From assembly GCA_964626885.1 (NCBI GenBank), contig CAZVJA010000253.1:1-7191 (forward strand): a stretch of 7,191 bases of DNA, read 5' to 3'. This DNA comes from CAZVJA01 sp964626885 (GTDB lineage Bacteria; Planctomycetota; Planctomycetia; Planctomycetales; Planctomycetaceae). Shown in pieces: positions 1-5,436 of this stretch. Both the position numbers and the translations under genes were made by a program. The notes under the pieces were generated by a model. The model did no database searches. It was given only the letters and a program-made list of their open reading frames with translations, and was not told the origin of the DNA. Every line of letters starts with the position of its first letter. Positions within the stretch are counted from its first letter, which is position 1.

Positions 1-3
1 CGC

Positions 4-1971
4 ATGCGAGCAATCTTGGTTGCGGTGGTGTCTCTGGCCGTCTGTGGTTTTGCGTCGAATTCCGCGCGATGCGAAGAGGCATCGGCCGCGAAGCTGGGAC
101 AAAAGATTGCTGACGTTTCGTTCACTGATTCCGCCGGGAAGAAATTCGCGTTGTATGACCAGAAGGAGAAGCAGGGGACGGTCGTGGTGTTTCTGTCGTT
201 CGAGTGTCCGGTGTCGACGAGTTACTCGTCGGTGCTGGCCGACATCGCGAAGCAATATTCCGACCGTGGCGTCGCGTTCATTGGTGTCTGTGGCACCGAA
301 GGAGAAACGGCGGAATCGGTGGCCAAGCATGCCGAGGAATATCGCCTCGGTTTCCCCGTTTACTTTGATCCGCAGGGGAGCGCGGCCGCGGCTTTCAAAG
401 CAGCGAAGACTCCGGAGGCGTTTCTGCTCGACCACAACTTTGTGCTGCGGTATCGCGGCCGGATCGATGACGGCTTCGCGGCACGTCTCAAGAAGAAGCT
501 GCAGATTGAACACCACGACTTGAAGGACGCGCTCGAAGAAGTTCTCGCCGGCAAGCCGGTCAGTCGTCCCGTGACGGAGGCGATCGGCTGCCCGGTCAGC
601 ATCGCGCGGAAAACCAAGTCGGACGGCAAGGTGACCTATTACCGTGACGTTGCACCAATTTTGCAGAGCCGCTGTCAGGAGTGCCATCGGCCCGGCCAGG
701 TCGGCCCGTTTTCTCTGATGACCTATCGGCAGGCAATCAATTGGGCGGATGACATTAAGGAGTACACTTCTTCTCGCCAGATGCCCCCTTGGAAAATTGC
801 GGAAGGAACGCCATTCCACAACGATCGCCGCATGAGTGACGCGGAGATCGCCACGCTCGCGGCCTGGGTTGATGATGGAACACCGGAGGGAGATCCCAAG
901 GACGCGCCGCCGACACCCAAATACGCGGAGGGTTGGAAGCTCGGCGAACCGGACCTGGTTCTTTCCACGACCGATGATTTCGTTCTTGGAGCGGGGGGGC
1001 GCGATCTGTTTCGCGTCTTCGTGCTCCCGACAAATCTCGATGAAGACAAGTTCGTCGTGGCGCTCGAAGTGAAGCCGGGAAACCCGCGCGTGGTGCATCA
1101 TACGCTCAACTTCATCGACGAAACCGGGCAGGGGCGCAAACTGGAACAAAAAGGCCAGGAGCAAGAGAAATCCAAAAAGCCGGACGAGTTCGATCGCGGA
1201 CCGGGCTACTCGGTGGCGATGGGAGTCGGCTTTTTTCCCCAAGGAGGATTGGGAGGCTGGGCGCCGGGACAGCGGCCGCAGCATATGCCGGACGGTTACG
1301 GGTTCCGCCTGCCGAAGAAAGCGGATGTGGTGGTGCAGGTGCATTATCATCGCAACGGCCGCGTCGAACATGACCGATTGCAGATCGGCTTGTACTTCGC
1401 CAAGAAATCGGAAGGGATGAAAGTTTTCAAGGGAGGGGTGATTGCAGGTCGGTTTCTGGCGATTCCGCCGGCGATCGGCAGTTTCCCGGTGACCGGTTCA
1501 ACAACCGTCTCGCAGGAATGCGTGTTGTATTCGATCATGCCCCACATGCACCTGCTGGGCAGGGATATCAAAGTGACTATGAAAGTGCCGGAGGGAGAAA
1601 AGCAGACTCTGCTGAAGATTGCCGACTGGGATTACAACTGGCAGGAGACGTATTTTCTCAAAGAGCCGCTGAAGCTCGCTCCCGGCACGGTGCTGGAAGT
1701 GGAGGCACATTACGACAACAGCACGGGCAACCCGAACAATCCGAACAGCCCGCCGAAGTTCGTGACGTTCGGCGAGCAGACGACCAACGAAATGTGTTTC
1801 GTCTTTCTCGGAGCGACCTCCGACGGGCCGGGACGATCTCCCTTCAGCCGACCAAACTTCGGAGGACGCGGACAGCGGCGCGGAGGCTCCGACGGCGATC
1901 GGTCGAATCAAAACAACTCCAAGGATTCCGATGAGAAGCGGGAAAAACCCGCGGAGCCGGCCGCTCCATAA
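4..1971 (+). CDS. Exported redoxin / cytochrome c / PHM-like copper monooxygenase fusion
   Basis: This is a 655-residue protein of three modules. Residues 1 to about 23 resemble a Sec signal peptide (Arg2, hydrophobic core, small residues before Cys23), so it probably acts outside the cytoplasm. Residues ~30-185 form a thioredoxin-like redoxin fold with C68-P-V-S71 at the active-site position and a likely cis-Pro at P137. Residues ~210-300 hold one c-type heme site, C224-Q-E-C227-H228, with M260 in a QMPPW motif as candidate distal ligand. Residues ~310-605 resemble copper type II ascorbate-dependent monooxygenases (peptidylglycine hydroxylase, dopamine hydroxylase): H365-H366 and H447 match the CuH ligands, and H514-x-H516 and M597 match the CuM ligands. 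The last ~45 residues are a low-complexity Arg/Gly/Ser/Asp tail. Substrate and electron donor are unknown; heme-to-copper electron transfer is inference. The ATG lies 3 nt from the window edge, so its ribosome site is not visible and a start further upstream cannot be excluded, though the signal peptide favours this one. Confidence 0.9.
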   Translation: MRAILVAVVSLAVCGFASNSARCEEASAAKLGQKIADVSFTDSAGKKFALYDQKEKQGTVVVFLSFECPVSTSYSSVLADIAKQYSDRGVAFIGVCGTEGETAESVAKHAEEYRLGFPVYFDPQGSAAAAFKAAKTPEAFLLDHNFVLRYRGRIDDGFAARLKKKLQIEHHDLKDALEEVLAGKPVSRPVTEAIGCPVSIARKTKSDGKVTYYRDVAPILQSRCQECHRPGQVGPFSLMTYRQAINWADDIKEYTSSRQMPPWKIAEGTPFHNDRRMSDAEIATLAAWVDDGTPEGDPKDAPPTPKYAEGWKLGEPDLVLSTTDDFVLGAGGRDLFRVFVLPTNLDEDKFVVALEVKPGNPRVVHHTLNFIDETGQGRKLEQKGQEQEKSKKPDEFDRGPGYSVAMGVGFFPQGGLGGWAPGQRPQHMPDGYGFRLPKKADVVVQVHYHRNGRVEHDRLQIGLYFAKKSEGMKVFKGGVIAGRFLAIPPAIGSFPVTGSTTVSQECVLYSIMPHMHLLGRDIKVTMKVPEGEKQTLLKIADWDYNWQETYFLKEPLKLAPGTVLEVEAHYDNSTGNPNNPNSPPKFVTFGEQTTNEMCFVFLGATSDGPGRSPFSRPNFGGRGQRRGGSDGDRSNQNNSKDSDEKREKPAEPAAP

Positions 1972-2027
1972 TGCTTTATGACGCTCTGAAGCGATTTACG
2001 ACGATGTTGCCGTAACGTTCACGCTCG
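1972..2027. other. Convergent intergenic spacer
   Basis: This 56-bp gap separates the 3' ends of the fusion oxidoreductase (+) and the pseudouridine synthase (-). A terminator would be expected here, but the only dyad is weak: TAACG at 2013-2017 and CGTTA at 2026-2030, with an 8-nt loop and no T-run. That dyad also overlaps the TAA stop of the synthase at 2028-2030. No terminator is called. Confidence 0.5.
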
Positions 2028-2753
2028 TTAACACCCGAGTCGTTCCCACGATTCGGGATCGGGAGCGCTCACGGTGACTGGCTCGCGGAGCGTGGGGTGT
2101 TCAAAGGTTAATTCCGCGGCGTGCAGCGCGATGCTCCCCCCCATGCGCGTCTTCGCACCGTATTTGCGATCGCCGCAAATGGGATGCCCCATCCCCGCCA
2201 GTTGCACGCGAATCTGATGGCTGCGTCCCGTCAACGGCTCGACTTCGAGCAGCGTGCAATTCCCGCGACGAGCGATGCGGCGAAATTTAAGTGTCGCTTT
2301 TCGTGCGCCAGGCGTCTCGGGTGAGACGGATGTCACGACGTTGCTGTCGCGATTCTTCAACAGCCAGTCGGTTCGTTCCCCTTCTCGTGCCGAGACGTTT
2401 CCTTCGACCAGCGCATGATACACCTTGCGGACGGTGCGCTGGCGGAACTGTTCCGCGAGTCGACCGGCGGCTTTGCTCGTCCGAGCGAAGAGAACAGCTC
2501 CCGAGACCGGACGATCGAGACGGTGCACGACCCCCAAGAAGACATCGCCGGGCTTGTTGTACTTCCGCTTGATGTATTGCCGCGCGTATTCCAGCAGCGA
2601 GACGTCGTCCGATTCGTCACCGACCGTCAACATTCGCGCCGGCTTGAGAACCGCGAGACAGTGATTGTCTTCGTAAAGAACGGTGAGCGCGGATTTCACG
2701 GCACGCCCAACGGAGAAGAGATGATGATTCCCATGAATCCGTGGACCCGCCAT
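2028..2753 (-). CDS. RluA-family RNA pseudouridine synthase
   Basis: This 241-residue enzyme should convert specific uridines in rRNA or tRNA to pseudouridine in the cytoplasm. It carries the RluA-family signature H77-R-L-D80-R-P-V-S-G, in which D80 is the expected catalytic aspartate. It also has the later family motifs LTGRSHQIRVQLAG (~174-187), HPICGDRKYG (~190-199) and IALHAAELTFEHP (~208-220). There is no N-terminal S4 RNA-binding domain, so it resembles the short RluA/TruC type (about 220-260 residues) more than RluC or RluD; the exact target base cannot be told from sequence. The ATG at 2753 directly follows the TGA of the FHA gene and has no clear Shine-Dalgarno site, which suggests translational coupling. 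An internal GTG at 2699 (residue 19), just before the conserved region, is an alternative start but also lacks a good ribosome site. Confidence 0.93.
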   Translation of the reverse strand: MAGPRIHGNHHLFSVGRAVKSALTVLYEDNHCLAVLKPARMLTVGDESDDVSLLEYARQYIKRKYNKPGDVFLGVVHRLDRPVSGAVLFARTSKAAGRLAEQFRQRTVRKVYHALVEGNVSAREGERTDWLLKNRDSNVVTSVSPETPGARKATLKFRRIARRGNCTLLEVEPLTGRSHQIRVQLAGMGHPICGDRKYGAKTRMGGSIALHAAELTFEHPTLREPVTVSAPDPESWERLGC

Positions 2754-3389
2754 TCAGATGATCACGAAATCGTTCAGAGAGAGGTCGGTATCGACGCCGT
2801 TGCGTTTTTCGACGGGTGGGGCGTGCGGCAGCGAAATCTGAATTGTCACATCGCCGACCTGGACTTTGTCGTCGTGGTGCAGCACGGTCTCCGCCTGAAT
2901 TTGTTCTCCGTTGACGAGCGTGCCGTTGCGGCTTCCGAGGTCGCGGACGCGGACCGTGAATTCATCCCGTTTGATGACACAATGATGACGGCTGACGGTC
3001 GGGCTTTGCAGCCGGAGATCGCAATCTTTATCGCGGCCGATGATATATCGATGAAAACCGAGCGGTACGACCTTGCCGTCACTCTCCGCGCCGTGGATCT
3101 TCAACTCACCCGTCGTGGCCGACGTGGGACGGACCGGTTCGACCGGCACCGGCCGGGGCTCGAGGCTGGGGCGTTTGCCGATTGTGAATGCGAGCAGGGC
3201 GGTGTCNNNNNNNNNNNNNNNNNNNNNNNNNNNNNNNNNNNNNNNNNNNNNNNNNNNNNNNNNNNNNNNNNNNNNNNNNNNNNNNNNNNNNNNNNNNNNN
3301 NNNNNNTTTGGACAGCGCACGTGCCCGCCGGCGTAAACGTCCATGACGCTGATCTGTTCGCCGCAATGACAGGCCACGCCAATTAACAT
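2754..3389 (-). CDS. Zinc-ribbon-like / FHA domain protein, interrupted by assembly gap
   Basis: The chosen start is the ATG at 3389, which has GAGGA 8 nt upstream and opens directly onto a cysteine motif; the reading frame stays open to 3530, but the extra N-terminal stretch is basic and looks non-coding. The N-terminus has C7-x-C9 and then C26-P27 followed by a partial codon AA-, compatible with a CPKC-type second half of a zinc ribbon lost in the gap. After 100 Ns the protein resumes with a Pro-rich linker (about 3120-3180) and a forkhead-associated domain (about 2835-3065). The FHA core is intact: Gly-Arg at 3033-3038, Ser-Arg-His-His at 2982-2993, and the DLGSRNGT / VNG stretch at about 2907-2942. 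FHA domains bind phosphothreonine peptides, so this may be an adaptor for Ser/Thr kinase signalling. True length and frame continuity across the gap are unknown. The gene is probably cotranscribed with the downstream pseudouridine synthase. Confidence 0.85.
   Translation of the reverse strand: MLIGVACHCGEQISVMDVYAGGHVRCPXXXXXXXXXXXXXXXXXXXXXXXXXXXXXXXXXXDTALLAFTIGKRPSLEPRPVPVEPVRPTSATTGELKIHGAESDGKVVPLGFHRYIIGRDKDCDLRLQSPTVSRHHCVIKRDEFTVRVRDLGSRNGTLVNGEQIQAETVLHHDDKVQVGDVTIQISLPHAPPVEKRNGVDTDLSLNDFVII
3207..3306. other. Assembly gap (100 N)
   Basis: Exactly 100 undetermined bases lie inside the FHA gene. A round 100 is the conventional placeholder for a scaffold gap of unknown length, so the distance and the reading-frame relation between the two flanks carry no information. 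Both flanks still encode sensible minus-strand protein: a cysteine motif on the right, and a Pro-rich linker plus FHA domain on the left. Confidence 0.97.
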
Positions 3390-3397
3390 GCGCTCGG

Positions 3398-3402
3398 TCC
3401 TC
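3398..3402 (-). promoter_or_regulatory. Ribosome binding site of the FHA gene
   Basis: GAGGA on the minus strand sits 8 nt before the ATG at 3387-3389. It decides the start: the longer in-frame option at 3530 would add 47 residues without domain support. Confidence 0.7.
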
Positions 3403-3453
3403 GCGCAACGTGCTCGTTGGGATTTCCGCAAACTGTTGACTAACGGCCTTGGC

Positions 3454-3488
3454 CCGCCGGATTTCGTCGGCGGATGGAACAACCGCCG
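3454..3488. repeat. Alternating inverted repeats, mutually exclusive hairpins
   Basis: CCGCCG (3454-3459), then 8 nt, CGGCGG (3468-3473), then 9 nt, CCGCCG (3483-3488). The central element can pair perfectly with either neighbour but not both. On the minus strand this lies about 65-100 nt before the FHA start codon and could fall within its 5' leader. A regulatory role is inference. Confidence 0.55.
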
Positions 3489-3548
3489 GCTTCGCTTAGA
3501 GAATGTGAGAAGAATTCGAACAGGGTACACAAGCTCTCTTCAGTTTGC

Positions 3549-3565
3549 GACGGAGAATTCTCGTC
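3549..3565. repeat. Palindrome GAGAATTCTC within a longer dyad
   Basis: A perfect 10-bp palindrome at 3553-3562 is flanked by GAC (3549-3551) and GTC (3563-3565), extending the symmetry to 13 bp per arm set with a single unpaired G at 3552. Length and symmetry are compatible with a dimeric repressor site, but no regulator is identified. Confidence 0.4.
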
Positions 3566-3605
3566 AAAGAAGAATCGCGGGAAAGCAGGGGCCTCGGCGC
3601 GGCAA

Positions 3606-3622
3606 TGACGAAGAAATCGTCA
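3606..3622. promoter_or_regulatory. Operator-like dyad TGACGA-N5-TCGTCA
   Basis: Two perfect 6-bp arms are separated by AGAAA. It lies almost midway between the divergent starts (216 bp from the FHA ATG, 199 bp from the gpmI GTG). Two more TCGTCA copies occur in the same region at 3561-3566 and 3682-3687. It could bind a dimeric regulator; nothing in the sequence identifies which one. Confidence 0.4.
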
Positions 3623-3809
3623 AGATGCGGCACTCGGCACCCTGCTTCGCCGGACCGCTGCATTGCAAACCACATCCCTCGTCGTCACGATGGGGAGTAA
3701 TCGCCAGTTCCGCCGAAGGTTCTTCGTGGGAATGGGGGAATTTTCAGGGTAGATCGCCCTTTTTGGAACAGGCGTACAGAAGGTTGTCGCGATCGTTTGC
3801 AATGAAAAT

Positions 3810-3816
3810 AAGGAAG
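3810..3816 (+). promoter_or_regulatory. Ribosome binding site of gpmI
   Basis: AAGGAAG, with its AGGA core 7 nt before the GTG at 3822. It supports the 3822 GTG over a second in-frame GTG at 3831, which would be about 16 nt from the core. Confidence 0.75.
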
Positions 3817-3821
3817 TCTGG

Positions 3822-5414
3822 GTGGCAGGGGTGACAGATTCAACGAAAGCAAAAAAGAAGCGGCTGGTCGTGCTCATCATTCGGGATGGTTGGGGAGTGA
3901 ATCCTCGTTCCCCCGAACACGCGGAGGAAGAAGGAGACGCGACGCATTTCGCCCAGACGCCGATCGATGCCCGATTGCAGTCGAGCGCGCCGCACGCGAC
4001 GCTCGATCCCTCCGGGGAGTCGGTCGGCCTGCCCGCGGGGCAAATGGGGAACTCCGAGGTCGGTCACCTCAACCTGGGCGCCGGTCGAATCGTGTATCAG
4101 AGTCTGACGCGCATCTCCCGCGCAATCCGCGAGGGGGAATTCTTCCAGAGCCCGGTGCTCAAGGAGCTGACGGACCATTTGAAGAAGAATGGCGGGCGGC
4201 TGCACGTGATGGGGCTCTGTTCCGATGGAGGGGTGCATAGCCATCTCGAACACCTGTTCGCCGTGCTGGAGCTGGCGCGGCGGGCTGGGCTGTCGCGGGT
4301 CTTCATTCACTGCTTCACCGACGGGCGCGACACCTCGCCGACGTCGGGGGCGGGCTACATTCGCCAGATTCAGGATAAGATCCGTGAGCTCGGAGTGGGA
4401 ACAATCGCCACGATCACCGGACGCTACTACGCGATGGACCGCGACAAGCGGTGGGAGCGGGTGAGCGAAGCGTACCGCGCGATTGTCGATGGAGTTGGAC
4501 CGGTGAAGGATGATCCGGTCGCGACGGTCGAAGAGTATTACGCGACGGGGAAGACCGACGAGTTCCTTCCCGCGACAGTGATTCGCAATACGGGAGTTCC
4601 GGCGGAAGAGCAGAAGCTGCGCGACGGCGATGGAGTTCTGTTCTTCAACTTCCGCGCTGACAGGGCTCGGCAACTGACGCATACCCTTACCGACCCGAAG
4701 TTCGACGGTTTCGATCGCGGGACGCCGCGGAAGGTGCATTTCGTCTGCATGACCGAATACGACGAAACGTTCACCCTGCCAATCGTGTTTCCACCCGAGC
4801 AGATGAAGAATATTCTCGCGGAAGTGCTCGCGGCCAACGGGTTGAAGCAGTTCCGCATTGCCGAGACCGAGAAGTACGCGCACGTCACATACTTCTTTAA
4901 CGGCGGCGTCGAGGAGCCGTACGCGGGAGAGGATCGAATGATGATCCCTTCTCCCAAGGTGGCGACTTACGACTTGAAACCGGAAATGAGCGCGGCCGGC
5001 GTCACCGAAGAGTTGATTGCGCGGCTTGAGTCGGGCAAGTATGACGCCGTGATCGTGAACTATGCGAATCCCGATATGGTGGGACACACCGGGAGCATCC
5101 CCGCGGCGATCAAAGCGGTGGAGACGGTCGATGCCTGCGTGGGACGCGTGCTCGACACACTGCGTAAGATCGGCGGAGCGGCCTTGGTGACCGCGGACCA
5201 CGGCAACGCCGAGAAGATGAAGGACGAAGAGGGAAAGCCGTTCACGGCGCATACGACGTTTCCGGTGAACATCTTCTACGTCGCCGACGATCAGGGGAAA
5301 TGGGAGCTGCGTCACGGCATTCTCGCGGACGTTGCGCCGACGATGCTGCATCTGCTTGGAATTCCGGTTCCGGCCGAAATGACCGGCACGTCGTTGCTGG
5401 TTCCGCGCGGCTGA
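3822..5414 (+). CDS. gpmI: 2,3-bisphosphoglycerate-independent phosphoglycerate mutase
   Basis: This 530-residue, full-length cytoplasmic enzyme interconverts 3- and 2-phosphoglycerate in glycolysis and gluconeogenesis through a phosphoserine intermediate and two divalent metals. D22 in RDGWG and the nucleophile S78 in GNSEVGH begin the phosphatase domain. The transferase insert contains H139-S-H141, DGRDTSP (168-173 region), GRYYAMDRD (200-208, with R201 and R207) and NFRADRARQL (276-285). K351 follows, then D418 and H422 (NPDMVGH), D459-H460 (TADHGNAE) and H477. These match the metal and substrate ligands of the characterised Bacillus enzyme with near-constant spacing. The start is GTG with a good ribosome site. 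The IIRDGWG variant at the first metal site has Arg before the Asp where many homologues have Leu, Cys or Met. The stop is 22 bp before the next start, so cotranscription with the thiamine enzyme is likely. The frame opposite it is open for a long way but is only a codon-bias shadow. Confidence 0.97.
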   Translation: MAGVTDSTKAKKKRLVVLIIRDGWGVNPRSPEHAEEEGDATHFAQTPIDARLQSSAPHATLDPSGESVGLPAGQMGNSEVGHLNLGAGRIVYQSLTRISRAIREGEFFQSPVLKELTDHLKKNGGRLHVMGLCSDGGVHSHLEHLFAVLELARRAGLSRVFIHCFTDGRDTSPTSGAGYIRQIQDKIRELGVGTIATITGRYYAMDRDKRWERVSEAYRAIVDGVGPVKDDPVATVEEYYATGKTDEFLPATVIRNTGVPAEEQKLRDGDGVLFFNFRADRARQLTHTLTDPKFDGFDRGTPRKVHFVCMTEYDETFTLPIVFPPEQMKNILAEVLAANGLKQFRIAETEKYAHVTYFFNGGVEEPYAGEDRMMIPSPKVATYDLKPEMSAAGVTEELIARLESGKYDAVIVNYANPDMVGHTGSIPAAIKAVETVDACVGRVLDTLRKIGGAALVTADHGNAEKMKDEEGKPFTAHTTFPVNIFYVADDQGKWELRHGILADVAPTMLHLLGIPVPAEMTGTSLLVPRG

Positions 5415-5427
5415 GAACTTGCAATTT

Positions 5428-5431
5428 GGAG
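5428..5431 (+). promoter_or_regulatory. Ribosome binding site of the thiamine-diphosphate enzyme
   Basis: GGAG lies 5 nt before the ATG at 5437. It favours that ATG over an in-frame TTG at 5419, which lies only 4 nt after the gpmI stop. Confidence 0.7.
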
Positions 5432-5436
5432 CGGAC

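Larger units (their letters stand above)
3390..3821. other. Divergent intergenic control region
   Basis: These 432 bp separate the starts of the FHA gene (-) and gpmI (+), so promoters for both probable operons must lie here. No reading frame in it looks like protein: the longest open frame (3388-3834, +) overlaps both gene starts and shows no motif. I found no convincing -35/-10 pair or sigma-54 -24/-12 element. It holds a CCGCCG/CGGCGG alternating hairpin set (3454-3488), an EcoRI-like palindrome with flanking dyad (3549-3565), a perfect dyad TGACGA-N5-TCGTCA (3606-3622), further TCGTCA copies (3561-3566, 3682-3687), and a small CGAAG-GTT-CTTCG hairpin (3714-3726). The ribosome sites of both genes sit at its two ends. 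Confidence 0.75.

Noticed and set aside
2013..2030. Possible bidirectional terminator between the convergent genes
   Set aside because: The stem is only 5 bp with an 8-nt loop, has no T-run, and overlaps the synthase stop codon.
2415..3386. Plus-strand open frame (323 codons) opposite the FHA and pseudouridine synthase genes
   Set aside because: It runs through the N gap, spans two antisense genes with clear family motifs, and shows no motif of its own.
3436..3464. TTGACT as a -35 element
   Set aside because: The sequence 17 bp downstream (GGATTT) does not resemble a -10 box, so no promoter can be called.
3390..3530. N-terminal extension of the FHA protein to an ATG at 3530
   Set aside because: The added 47 residues are basic and motif-free, while the ATG at 3389 has GAGGA at 8 nt and begins right at the cysteine motif.
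3635..3650. CGGCACCCTGCTTCGC as a sigma-54 promoter
   Set aside because: The -12 GC is out of register with the -24 GG by one base and the flanking consensus is poor.
3388..3834. 148-codon plus-strand frame filling the divergent intergenic region
   Set aside because: It overlaps the FHA start on one side and the gpmI start on the other, has no recognisable motif, and its composition looks like translated non-coding DNA.
5419..5436. TTG at 5419 as start of the thiamine enzyme
   Set aside because: It lies 4 nt after the gpmI stop with no suitable ribosome site; the ATG at 5437 has GGAG 5 nt upstream and matches the usual N-terminus of the family.
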